DNA of 8,239 nucleotides from RGIG1752 sp045650425 (GCA_045650425.1 JAZRRD010000065.1:1-8239); one strand, 5' to 3'; positions 1-5,820 are shown, counted from the first letter of the stretch. The notes: generated from the letters alone by a model not told the origin. Made by a program: numbers and translations.

Positions 1-266
1 ATAAAATTGATTATCAAAATATTTGCGTGATTAAATCAGTTGAAAGTTTATGTGAAAATTATCTTTATAAGGTAAAACCTTCAATCATAATAAATCATCA
101 GAATGCATTAATAAATAAAAATTATATAGAAAGTGGAGATATAATTCTTATTAATAAAAATGTTACCTTATCTGAAATCAAAAGTATTTTAGATGAAATA
201 AAATATCGTGATTTAAATATTATTTCACTAAATGAATTGATAAGTGAAGAAAAAAATATAAATTAA
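1..266 (+). CDS. C-terminal end of a polysaccharide deacetylase-like protein (5' partial)
   Basis: The reading frame is open from the left edge of the window to a TAA at 264-266, so this is the last 87 or so residues of a longer protein; the internal GTG at 27 is not a convincing start because the frame continues upstream without a stop. The segment around GDIILI, followed by an amphipathic helix (SEIKSILDEIKYRDLN) and IISLNELI, has the layout of the end of the NodB fold: a last beta strand, a helix, then a short strand and 'LNELI' closing element. In active family members the strand is often followed by HD or similar; here it is NK, so activity cannot be judged. If the assignment is right, the protein would remove acetyl groups from cell-surface polysaccharide or peptidoglycan. 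The catalytic motifs would lie outside the window. This is family resemblance by eye only. Confidence 0.5.
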   Translation, partial: KIDYQNICVIKSVESLCENYLYKVKPSIIINHQNALINKNYIESGDIILINKNVTLSEIKSILDEIKYRDLNIISLNELISEEKNIN

Positions 267-290
267 TAGCTAATTATGTTATAATTAATT

Positions 291-296
291 AGGTGG
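291..296 (+). promoter_or_regulatory. Ribosome binding site fixing the pilin-like gene start
   Basis: AGGTGG lies five bases before the ATG at 302. The same frame is open from a GTG at 293, but that codon is inside the ribosome binding site, so the ATG at 302 is the better start. Confidence 0.7.
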
Positions 297-301
297 TAGT
301 A

Positions 302-658
302 ATGAAAAATAAAGGTTATACAATTCCTGAATTAATTATTGTGATAGCAGGTTTAGGTATTGTATTTTTAATAACTATTATTAGAACATCTTATGCGTTT
401 TCTAATGATAGCAATAAAGAAGTTTTAGAATCAAATTATTATTTGATTGAAAAGCAAGCAGAAGTATATGGTGAAATTAATAAAGATAAATTTAATGAAG
501 GTGGAGAATTATATATTTTAGCCAAAGATTTAGTAAAAGAAGGACTTTTACCATTAGATGAAAATAATAATATATTGTCTAGCAAAAAAGATCTATCTAA
601 CACTAAAATTAAAATTATTTTAAAAGAAAATAAAATAACTGCCCAAGTTATTAAATAG
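302..658 (+). CDS. Type IV pilin-like / pseudopilin protein
   Basis: This 118-residue protein opens with a short basic leader ending in Gly5, then YTIPEL and a hydrophobic stretch to about residue 28. This is the prepilin N-methylation signature: cleavage by a prepilin peptidase after Gly5, Tyr as first mature residue and Glu at mature position 5 (Glu10). Proline at mature position 4 is common in minor pseudopilins (GFTLPE type). The hydrophobic helix would be the membrane anchor and assembly spine; the remaining roughly 90 residues are a charged, Lys/Asn/Glu-rich extracellular domain with no cysteine. Length fits a small pilin or ComGC/ComGD-like pseudopilin, but no pilus assembly gene is visible nearby, so its machine (competence, type II-like secretion or type IV pilus) is unknown. 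It lies 35 bases after the deacetylase-like gene, and its stop codon overlaps the ribosome binding site of the following DUF2779 gene, which suggests coupled translation. Confidence 0.75.
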   Translation: MKNKGYTIPELIIVIAGLGIVFLITIIRTSYAFSNDSNKEVLESNYYLIEKQAEVYGEINKDKFNEGGELYILAKDLVKEGLLPLDENNNILSSKKDLSNTKIKIILKENKITAQVIK

Positions 659-666
659 GTGAGTTT

Positions 667-2538
667 ATGCCTATTACTAAAACTAATTTTATTAATTATT
701 CAAGGTGTCCAAGATATGCTGCGTTAGATAATATAAAAAGAGAAAAACTTTTAAGTGATGTAACTTATGAAGAATATATGCTAGAAGAAAATAAGGCGCG
801 TATTGAAGAAATGTTGGGTAATATGTATGAGGTTAATGAAGATGGCGAAGAAATTGATTTAGTAGATAAAGTCGATCGTCAATTAGAAGCAATGTTACCT
901 TATTATAACAAAGTGGAAGCCGAAGCAGGAAAAATTGCAAAAAAATATTTTGGGGGAAATGTTAGATATGCTGCGGATACTAGAAGTCAAGAATGTTTCG
1001 ATTTTTCTCAAAATGGGTTTAATTATTTATGTTATATAGATGTTTATAATGAAGTAGATGATAAAATAAATATTATTGAAGTAAAAGCTACCACAACAAA
1101 TAAATATATGAGTTTAATGTCTAATCATAAAAAAGGTGAAAAGTATTCTATTTTTCATAAAATAGATAATATTTTATATTTAAAAGATGAATTACCAGGT
1201 TATAATATTGAAAATGAAATGCCTTTAGAAAATTTTGAAAAACAAAAAGAGAAATTATTTGATAGATTTAAGGAAGGTTCATATGTATTTGATTTAGCTA
1301 TTCAAAGATTTATTATTGAAGGCGAATATAATCAAAGTAATAATTCAGAAAAATTAAAAAACATAAGATATTATTTGGCGGTTTTAAATGCAAATTATGT
1401 ATTTCCTGGCAATTATGTTGATAACGAACCGCTTTATGAACCAGATGAAAATGATGAAGAGTTAATTACTTTTATTGATTTGACGAAAATTACTGAAATG
1501 TGGCAGCCATTTATATTAAAAGAAGCAGAAAAGCTAGAATCTTATATCAAAAACTCAGATATAAATGTATGTAAATTAGGCAAGTGGTGTACTTACAAGA
1601 AAAAAAATCAGTGTAAATTTTTTACAGCAATCTGTGGAAAAAATATTCCTAAAAAAAATTCGTCATTAAATTATGTTAATAATGGTCAAGGTTTTAAAAC
1701 TTTGGACGGAGAAAGATTAAAAGGGCTAGAATTAATAAATGAAGGATATACAGATTTATTAGATATTCCTGAAGAATGGATTGTTAACCCAAATCATCAC
1801 ATTCAAAGAGATTGTTATCGTTTTGATACTGTTCATATAGATAAAGAAAAACTTAGTATTGGTTTGAAAGGTTTAGAATACCCAATATATCATTTGGATT
1901 TTGAAACATTTCCGTGTCCAGTACCTAGATTTAGGGGCGAAAAACCATACATTCAATCTCCTTTTGAATTTAGTTTGCATATTGAGCATGAACCTGGTGT
2001 ATGTGACTTTGATAAAGATAATTATATTTTTTTAAATAGTGATTTATCTGATCAAAGGGAAGAAATGATTAAAGCAATGCTTAAATATATGGATCCCAAT
2101 AAAGGAACTTTGTTTGCCCAAAATGTTCCTTTTGAAAAAGGAAGAATAAAAGAGCTAGCAGAATGTTTTCCAGATTATAAAAGTGATTTAATGAAACTAT
2201 ATGATAGAGGATTTGATTTATTATGGTTAGTAAATACTAATTCTAAGCTTTATGAAGAATTGGGATTTGATAAAGAGAGAGCGAAAAAATTTAATTATTA
2301 TAATAAAAATTTAAGTGGTTCTTTTTCCATAAAAAAAACATTACCAGTATTTTCTGATTTATCATATGATAAATTGATAGTTAAAAATGGTACAGAGGCT
2401 ATTGTCGAATATGCTAATTATAATAAAATGTCTAAGGAAGAATTTAATTTAAAATATGAAGCTTTAAAAATATATTGTAAACAAGATACCTGGGCAATGG
2501 TACTTATTCTAAATGCACTAAGAGAATTAGTCAAATAA
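667..2538 (+). CDS. DUF2779 protein: RecB/Cas4-like nuclease joined to DnaQ-like exonuclease
   Basis: 623 residues that I recognise as the DUF2779 family. The N-terminal half looks like a Cas4/RecB-type PD-(D/E)xK nuclease: Cys14 in an SRCPR motif, Asp125 in YID, then Glu138-Val-Lys140 as the ExK motif, followed by cysteines 302, 308, 316 and 323, which with Cys14 could hold an iron-sulfur cluster as in Cas4/AddB. The C-terminal half resembles a DEDDy exonuclease: Asp411 and Glu413 in HLDFET, a second motif around NVPFEK (486-491), and Tyr603-x3-Asp607 in YCKQD. The stretch PVPRFRGEKPY (from about 417) is typical of the family. A role in processing nucleic acid is inferred from the folds; the family has no settled function that I know of. 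The ATG at 667 has AGGTGA four bases upstream, overlapping the stop of the pilin-like gene, so the two genes are probably co-transcribed and coupled. All expected catalytic residues seem present. Confidence 0.85.
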   Translation: MPITKTNFINYSRCPRYAALDNIKREKLLSDVTYEEYMLEENKARIEEMLGNMYEVNEDGEEIDLVDKVDRQLEAMLPYYNKVEAEAGKIAKKYFGGNVRYAADTRSQECFDFSQNGFNYLCYIDVYNEVDDKINIIEVKATTTNKYMSLMSNHKKGEKYSIFHKIDNILYLKDELPGYNIENEMPLENFEKQKEKLFDRFKEGSYVFDLAIQRFIIEGEYNQSNNSEKLKNIRYYLAVLNANYVFPGNYVDNEPLYEPDENDEELITFIDLTKITEMWQPFILKEAEKLESYIKNSDINVCKLGKWCTYKKKNQCKFFTAICGKNIPKKNSSLNYVNNGQGFKTLDGERLKGLELINEGYTDLLDIPEEWIVNPNHHIQRDCYRFDTVHIDKEKLSIGLKGLEYPIYHLDFETFPCPVPRFRGEKPYIQSPFEFSLHIEHEPGVCDFDKDNYIFLNSDLSDQREEMIKAMLKYMDPNKGTLFAQNVPFEKGRIKELAECFPDYKSDLMKLYDRGFDLLWLVNTNSKLYEELGFDKERAKKFNYYNKNLSGSFSIKKTLPVFSDLSYDKLIVKNGTEAIVEYANYNKMSKEEFNLKYEALKIYCKQDTWAMVLILNALRELVK

Positions 2539-2560
2539 GTGTCAAAAATACACAAATTTG

Positions 2561-2590
2561 TTGTATGCTTTACATATTATTTAGTATGAT
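2561..2590 (+). promoter_or_regulatory. Probable rpoZ promoter
   Basis: TTGTAT (2561-2566) and TATGAT (2585-2590) are 18 bases apart in the gap between the DUF2779 gene and rpoZ. Predicted start of transcription is near 2597, just before the ribosome binding site. The -35 box is weak. Confidence 0.5.
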
Positions 2591-2612
2591 ATTAATGTAA
2601 GGATGTGAGAAA

Positions 2613-2813
2613 ATGTTATACCCATCAATTGATAAACTACTAAATATAGTTGATTCAAAATATAAATTAGTTCATGTTGCTTCGATTAGAAGCAAGCAAA
2701 TGTTAGAAAATAAACATTTTCAAATGAATGAAGAGGAGTATATCAATAAAAAAGAATTAGGAAGAGCTTTAGAGGAAGTAGAAAAACTTTTATTAAAAAT
2801 TAAAGAAAATTAG
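2613..2813 (+). CDS. rpoZ: RNA polymerase omega subunit
   Basis: 66 residues. The N-terminal MLYPSIDKLLNIVDSKYKLVHVASIRSKQ region is a near-textbook start of Gram-positive omega, and the protein ends with KKELGRALEEVEKLLLKIKE, matching the conserved 'KPVGIALEEI' helix region. Omega binds the beta-prime subunit and helps polymerase assembly and stability in the cytoplasm. AAGGA lies nine bases before the ATG. In many Bacillota the gene follows gmk and precedes coaBC/priA; here neither is present, so the gene seems to be transcribed alone or with the tRNA downstream. Length and both ends look intact. Confidence 0.93.
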   Translation: MLYPSIDKLLNIVDSKYKLVHVASIRSKQMLENKHFQMNEEEYINKKELGRALEEVEKLLLKIKEN

Positions 2814-2822
2814 AAAAAACTC

Positions 2823-2851
2823 TTGCTAAAAATTATCTTATATGATAAGAT
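2823..2851 (+). promoter_or_regulatory. Possible promoter of tRNA-Ala
   Basis: TTGCTA (2823-2828) and TAAGAT (2846-2851) are 17 bases apart, which would start transcription near 2858, about seven bases before the mature tRNA. The boxes lie on a hairpin that could alternatively end rpoZ transcription. Confidence 0.45.
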
Positions 2852-2857
2852 AGTTTT
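2829..2857 (+). terminator. Hairpin after rpoZ, possible weak terminator
   Basis: TATCTTAT (2834-2841) and ATAAGATA (2845-2852) pair perfectly around a 3-base ATG loop; one U-G and four A-U pairs extend this to 13 pairs, and the right arm itself ends in TTTT followed by a broken T-run (GTTCTTT). Only two G-C pairs, so termination would be weak. It overlaps the proposed tRNA-Ala promoter. Confidence 0.4.
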
Positions 2858-2864
2858 GTTCTTT

Positions 2865-2941
2865 GGGGAATTGGCTCAGCTGGCTAGAGCACCTGCCTTG
2901 CACGCAGGGGGTCAAGGGTTCGAATCCCTTATTCTCCACCA
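2865..2941 (+). tRNA. tRNA-Ala (anticodon UGC)
   Basis: 77 bases with the CCA end encoded in the DNA. The acceptor stem GGGGAAT/ATTCTCC includes G3-U70, the alanine identity pair. The anticodon stem CCTGC/GCAGG closes the loop CTTGCAC, giving anticodon TGC. The D arm (GGCTCAGCTGGCTAGAGC) and the T arm with GGTTCGAATCC are standard. It lies just after rpoZ and is followed by its own intrinsic terminator. Confidence 0.97.
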
Positions 2942-2951
2942 AAGTGAATGT

Positions 2952-2974
2952 AACGACCATGTGGTCGTTTTTTT
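2952..2974 (+). terminator. Intrinsic terminator of tRNA-Ala
   Basis: AACGACC (2952-2958), loop ATGT, GGTCGTT (2963-2969), then a run of five more T. A compact stem with four G-C pairs and a T-tract, right after the tRNA. Confidence 0.9.
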
Positions 2975-2992
2975 AGTTGGTAATAAGGGGTT

Positions 2993-3018
2993 AAAAAAAG
3001 AGTTTTTTTTAAACTCTT
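2993..3018 (-). terminator. Intrinsic terminator of the coat-protein genes
   Basis: On the minus strand AAGAGTTT, loop of five A, AAACTCTT and then a run of seven T. The stem begins inside the stop codon of the CotF-like gene at 3017. It faces the tRNA-Ala terminator, so the two convergent transcription units end within about 50 bases of each other. Confidence 0.8.
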
Positions 3019-3271
3019 ATTTGCTTAATTCTTTAGAAATTTTGTTATATTCTTGTTGTATTTTATTTTTTTTGCTTTCCTCTAATGTATACCAATTCTT
3101 GTTATAAGCTAAATTAAATAGTTTTTTACTTGCTTTGGAGATTTCGTTAAAAATTTCAAAATATGTATTATAAATCGGAGTGCAGCTAGCTTCATTTAGT
3201 GCAATTGCAGTATTTACTATTATATTTTTTTCCGTTTCTAAAACGTCATATAACATATATTTATCACTCAT
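3017..3271 (-). CDS. CotF-like spore coat family protein
   Basis: 84 residues from the ATG at 3271. The sequence MSDKYMLYDVLETEKNII followed by ALNEASC and NKNWYTLEE closely follows the small CotF-type coat proteins of spore formers, which fold as helices of a ferritin-like bundle. In that family the proteins are structural parts of the inner spore coat or of coat assembly. The frame is also open to a GTG at 3280, but the ATG gives the usual family N-terminus. The start overlaps the end of the gene upstream by eight bases (its TGA is at 3264-3266), so translation is likely coupled. Coat function is inferred from family; no sporulation regulator site was identified. Confidence 0.7.
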   Translation of the reverse strand: MSDKYMLYDVLETEKNIIVNTAIALNEASCTPIYNTYFEIFNEISKASKKLFNLAYNKNWYTLEESKKNKIQQEYNKISKELSK

Positions 3272-3479
3272 TATTTTCACTACTTTCTAATAATTTAGTT
3301 AAATTTTGACAATTTTGTAAATGAAGTTTATTTAATTTAGTAAATTCTTTACATACTTCCTGGTCTGTACATGTAGATAAATAATGTTCTATTTTTTTTG
3401 CTGCAGTCATATTCCAATTAAACATATCTGAAATATAAGCTAAATCTTTGGTTGAAATCATATTTGGTATTTTTTCCAT
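3264..3479 (-). CDS. Small CotF-like coat-associated helical protein
   Basis: 71 residues from the ATG at 3479. ISTKDLAYISDMFNWNM, followed by AAKKIEHY and TDQEVCKEF, fits the second type of small CotF-like protein often encoded beside the first: two helices of a four-helix bundle, with a 'TKDL.YI.D..NWN' opening that I recall from clostridial coat-associated proteins. A longer frame begins with TTG at 3494, but GGAGGG seven bases before the ATG decides the start. The C-terminal residues ESSENNE are encoded by bases that overlap the start of the next gene. The two proteins probably work as a pair. Three cysteines (in TCTDQEVC and NCQN) are notable in so short a protein and could allow cross-linking, which is inference. 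Confidence 0.6.
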   Translation of the reverse strand: MEKIPNMISTKDLAYISDMFNWNMTAAKKIEHYLSTCTDQEVCKEFTKLNKLHLQNCQNLTKLLESSENNE

Positions 3480-3486
3480 TTTATAT

Positions 3487-3492
3487 CCCTCC
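3487..3492 (-). promoter_or_regulatory. Ribosome binding site fixing the 3479 start
   Basis: GGAGGG on the minus strand, seven bases before the ATG at 3479. It is the best ribosome binding site in the window and excludes the upstream TTG at 3494. Confidence 0.8.
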
Positions 3493-3524
3493 AATAATAA
3501 GATGGATAAATTAGTTAAAAATAT

Positions 3525-4004
3525 CTATAACTTTAGTAATATCTTTTTGTAAATTTTTACCAAATTATCTAAAGTATATTTAGCGTTAGCACTTGAAGGA
3601 CTAGGAAGATAAACAGCTTTTATATTTACATCATTTTTAAAATATTTGTTATATAAATTATATGCTGTTTTTCCAGTTATAAAAAGATACTTTATATTAC
3701 TTTTATTTATAATAGTTTTAATATCATTTGGTATAGGATTTTTAATACTTGAATCTCTAGAATTTTTTATGTCACAAGAATGTAATACATCCCATAACGC
3801 AATATTGTTATTTAATAAAAACTTCTTTTTTTGTAAATTAGATTTTAAATTGATATTAAATAATACTTCAAATATTTTCCAGAATCTATTTGATTTATGA
3901 GCATAATAAAAATTATTTTTTCTTGAAGTTGAACTAGGGAATGAACCTAAAATTAGAATTTTAGAATATTTATTATATATTGGTTTTAATGGATGAATTA
4001 ACAT
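3525..4004 (-). CDS. DNA-deoxyinosine glycosylase (uracil-DNA glycosylase superfamily)
   Basis: 159 residues. The motifs of the hypoxanthine-DNA glycosylase branch are in order: ILILGSFPS (16-24), SRKNNFYYAHKSNRFW (27-42), IALWDV (68-73), SCDIKNSRDSSI (76-87) and LPSPSSANA (133-141). Enzymes of this family cut the base-sugar bond of deoxyinosine, the product of adenine deamination, and start base excision repair in the cytoplasm. Length is normal and no motif is missing. The ATG at 4004 has GAGAGGA six bases upstream. Only 45 bases separate it from the coat gene downstream, so the three genes may form one transcript. Upstream lies a strong minus-strand terminator with a structured region before it, which might act as a leader attenuator. 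Confidence 0.88.
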   Translation of the reverse strand: MLIHPLKPIYNKYSKILILGSFPSSTSRKNNFYYAHKSNRFWKIFEVLFNINLKSNLQKKKFLLNNNIALWDVLHSCDIKNSRDSSIKNPIPNDIKTIINKSNIKYLFITGKTAYNLYNKYFKNDVNIKAVYLPSPSSANAKYTLDNLVKIYKKILLKL

Positions 4005-4052
4005 AAAAAGTCCTCTCTATTTAATTATTATTTTCAAAAACGTTTAAAATAT

Positions 4053-4079
4053 AAAAAAACTAGATATCTCTATCTAGTT
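4053..4079 (-). terminator. Strong intrinsic terminator upstream of the glycosylase gene
   Basis: On the minus strand AACTAGATA, loop GAGA, TATCTAGTT: nine perfect pairs followed by a run of seven T. On the plus strand the hairpin is not followed by T, so it works in the minus direction. It lies 48 bases before the glycosylase start and has no protein gene upstream on that strand. Confidence 0.75.
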
Positions 4080-4165
4080 AAATACAATTTGGTACGTGGA
4101 TATAGTATATCCGAAACCTAAGTAATCAGTTAATAAATAACTAATCTCTATGAACATAATACCAT
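4053..4165 (-). ncRNA. Candidate structured RNA or leader attenuator
   Basis: Read on the minus strand, UGGUA (4164-4160) can pair with UACCA (4094-4090) to close a three-way junction. Its arms are ATTAGTTA/TAACTGAT around a 5-base loop (4145-4125) and GGATAT/ATATCC around ACT (4112-4098). The terminator hairpin follows. The first arm contains one pair that is G-U on the minus strand but A-C on the plus strand, which supports the minus direction. A possible promoter is TTTCAA, 17 bases, then extended -10 TGGTATTAT (about 4166-4158); transcription from there would begin inside the closing helix, so either the promoter or that helix is wrong. I matched it to no riboswitch class that I know. It could be a small RNA or the 5' leader of the glycosylase gene. 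Confidence 0.4.
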
Positions 4166-4193
4166 ACTTTTTTATATTTGAAACAAAAAATCG

Positions 4194-4217
4194 TTTTTTT
4201 TTTTTTTTTTTTTTTTT
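4194..4217 (+). repeat. Run of 24 T next to a promoter
   Basis: An uninterrupted T24 tract ends two bases before the -35 box of the 4278 gene. The tract is an obvious slippage site and also has the place and composition of an UP element. Confidence 0.95.
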
Positions 4218-4219
4218 AT

Positions 4220-4248
4220 TTGTCAAATTTGATGTTTTATGTTATTAT
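4220..4248 (+). promoter_or_regulatory. Promoter of the 441-residue orphan gene
   Basis: TTGTCA (4220-4225), 17 bases, then TATTAT (4243-4248), with TG two bases before the -10 (extended -10). Each box differs from consensus by one base. Predicted start near 4255, ten bases before the ribosome binding site. The T24 tract lies directly upstream. Confidence 0.7.
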
Positions 4249-4264
4249 ATAATACAAATCAAAA

Positions 4265-4272
4265 AGAGGTGA
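4265..4272 (+). promoter_or_regulatory. Ribosome binding site fixing the 4278 start
   Basis: AGAGGTGA, five bases before the ATG at 4278. The upstream in-frame ATG at 4239 lies inside the promoter and cannot be on the predicted transcript. Confidence 0.8.
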
Positions 4273-4277
4273 TATAT

Positions 4278-5603
4278 ATGTCAACAAATAAAATAAATGC
4301 AAATTTATATGATATTGACTTAATAAAAATACTACTTTCTCTAGACAAAGAATCATTAAAACTATTTGGAAAAGAATTCTTTAATGGAATTGTTGTATTT
4401 ACAAATGATAAAGAAAATATAGAAAGCCAAATACAAAGATGGATTGATATAGAAAAAAAACATATTGATGATGTGTTCTTTAAGTTGTATAACATAAAAT
4501 CAAGTGATCTTAAAAATCATGACTTGGAATATTTTCGAAATATAATCGAAAATTCTCCATACTCAAAACAAAACCAAGACGATTGTAGTTTTGACATGTT
4601 TAAAAATCACTATGAATGGTTAATAAATGTAGCTCCTTTTTGGATTAATTTATGTGACACTTTTAATAAATTCGGATATAGAATAAAAGATTTCGTAAAT
4701 GAGGATACACATCTATTCTTTGAACCCAGAACCCTTTACAGTAAGAAAGAACAAAATTATTTACAATTTTTAAAAACATCACTTCACCCATTGGTTCAAT
4801 ACTTGACAGAAAATATTGATAAAAAAGATATTATTTTAGAAAACATTGAAACTTTAAAAACATTAAATATCCAAAAAATTTATTTTACAACAGCTTCTTT
4901 AGATTCTTTATTATATGATTTTAGAATATGTGAGTATAATTATGAAAAATACTTTAATTATAATGTTAGCGATGGTTCTTATGAATGGATATATCAACAT
5001 AATAATTTTCATCATAGACTTTCTAATGCGAATTTTACAATTCCTGTGTTGGTATTCACTAATGCAAAGAACGCTTTTAATTCTTCAAAATTTAATACAA
5101 TTATTCCTATTTCTGAAACTACGACTATAGCAATTCAAAGAGACAAACACCCTGTTTTCAGTAGTCTAGTTATTGATCCAAATAAATTAAAACATTTTGA
5201 TGTAGTATTTAATGCAATTAATGTGCCAGTAGAAGTTTTAGAAAGCATGAATGTGAATGTAAACCGCTTATTACATTTTAAAGATTGTATTATTGAACAA
5301 AAAAATAAAATAGAAGTCCTTACGAAAGAAAGTTTAGAAGTGTTAGGACTTTGGAGTGAGCTTTCAGCAGATAATATATTAGAATTAGATAAGAAAAAAC
5401 AACAATATTTATCGGTATTTGATACTATTTTAGAAGAACAAATAAATACTACTTCTGGAAAAACAGGTATTGATCTTGATTCAATAAAAAGAATGATAAG
5501 TTATGAACCGGATGATAATCCACCTCTAATACCACTAAAAAAATCAGAAGGAAGTACAGTAGAAAAACCTCTGCAAAAACAATTAATTAAGGAAAAAAAA
5601 TAA
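4278..5603 (+). CDS. Unrecognised 441-residue protein
   Basis: I do not recognise this protein. From the ATG at 4278 it has 441 residues, no signal peptide and no clear membrane segment, so it is probably cytoplasmic. The first half is helical and aromatic-rich (for example FKNHYEWLINVAPFWINLCD). Middle: an EWIYQHNNFHHRL segment. Then an apparently beta-rich part, TIPVLVFTN...FNTIIPISETTTIAIQ, and a helix-strand segment NVNVNRLLHFKDCIIEQ. A lysine-rich, proline-containing tail that looks disordered ends in KQLIKEKK. The order 'FTN.., IIPIS...TIAI, N..NRLLHFKDCII' faintly recalls the C-terminal half of DUF4238 proteins, but the N-terminal motif of that family is absent, so I do not assign it. 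It stands alone between a divergent RNA candidate and an insertion sequence, with its own promoter and terminator. Codon use is AT-rich like its neighbours. Confidence 0.8.
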   Translation: MSTNKINANLYDIDLIKILLSLDKESLKLFGKEFFNGIVVFTNDKENIESQIQRWIDIEKKHIDDVFFKLYNIKSSDLKNHDLEYFRNIIENSPYSKQNQDDCSFDMFKNHYEWLINVAPFWINLCDTFNKFGYRIKDFVNEDTHLFFEPRTLYSKKEQNYLQFLKTSLHPLVQYLTENIDKKDIILENIETLKTLNIQKIYFTTASLDSLLYDFRICEYNYEKYFNYNVSDGSYEWIYQHNNFHHRLSNANFTIPVLVFTNAKNAFNSSKFNTIIPISETTTIAIQRDKHPVFSSLVIDPNKLKHFDVVFNAINVPVEVLESMNVNVNRLLHFKDCIIEQKNKIEVLTKESLEVLGLWSELSADNILELDKKKQQYLSVFDTILEEQINTTSGKTGIDLDSIKRMISYEPDDNPPLIPLKKSEGSTVEKPLQKQLIKEKK

Positions 5604-5695
5604 ATCAATAGTTTAAAAACTAAAAAAAATAATTAATTAAGAAAAAGACAGTTAACAATAAGTTTTAAGATAAAAGTGGACATAAAAAAGAAAAA

Positions 5696-5735
5696 AACTA
5701 TATTTATCCTGAAAAATGGAAAATATAGTTTTTTT
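5696..5735 (+). terminator. Intrinsic terminator after the orphan gene
   Basis: AACTATATTT (5696-5705) pairs with AAATATAGTT (5721-5730); inside, TCC and GGA also pair across an eight-base loop, leaving one bulged A. It is followed by T to 5735 and preceded by a run of A, so it could also act on the minus strand. Confidence 0.8.
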
Positions 5736-5755
5736 ATTAAGTAGTTAATGAGGAA

Positions 5756-5803
5756 TGTGCATTTAAAATAGATCTGTAACAAAGAAGTAAATTTAAATGC
5801 ACA
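5756..5803. repeat. 12-bp perfect inverted repeat flanking the insertion sequence
   Basis: TGTGCATTTAAA (5756-5767) and TTTAAATGCACA (5792-5803) are exact reverse complements 24 bases apart. The right arm stops two bases from the left end of the insertion sequence at 5805. As RNA it would form a hairpin before the transposase gene. The sequence GCATTT recurs at 6842, directly outside the right end of the element. Confidence 0.8.
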
Positions 5804-5804
5804 G

Positions 5805-5820
5805 TGTAGGTTTGTCAAAC
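5805..5820 (+). repeat. Left terminal inverted repeat
   Basis: TGTAGGTTTGTCAAAC, an exact reverse complement of 6826-6841. Confidence 0.93.

Noticed and set aside
280..285. Perfect TATAAT with TG upstream before the pilin-like gene
   Set aside because: Transcription would start near 292, within the ribosome binding site, and no -35 box is present. It is likely chance in AT-rich sequence.
2823..3107. Long open frame across tRNA-Ala and its terminator
   Set aside because: It overlaps a certain tRNA and two terminators and has no ribosome binding site or family likeness.
3646..3900. Hydrophobic plus-strand frame inside the glycosylase gene
   Set aside because: Opposite-strand shadow of a well-conserved gene; the hydrophobic residues come from AT-rich antisense codons.
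4090..4164. Purine riboswitch, suggested by the three-way junction shape
   Set aside because: The conserved junction bases of that class are absent, as is a purine gene downstream.
4221..4226. Perfect minus-strand TTGACA as promoter of the RNA candidate
   Set aside because: At a 16-18 base distance the -10 position falls inside the A24 tract, so no -10 box exists at the present tract length.
4239..4277. N-terminal extension of the orphan protein from an upstream ATG
   Set aside because: The ATG lies within the promoter, upstream of the predicted transcript start, and the ATG at 4278 has a good ribosome binding site.
5581..5641. AATTAATTAAG repeated 50 bases apart after the orphan gene
   Set aside because: Eleven bases of nearly pure A and T in an AT-rich region; too weak to call a duplication or insertion scar.
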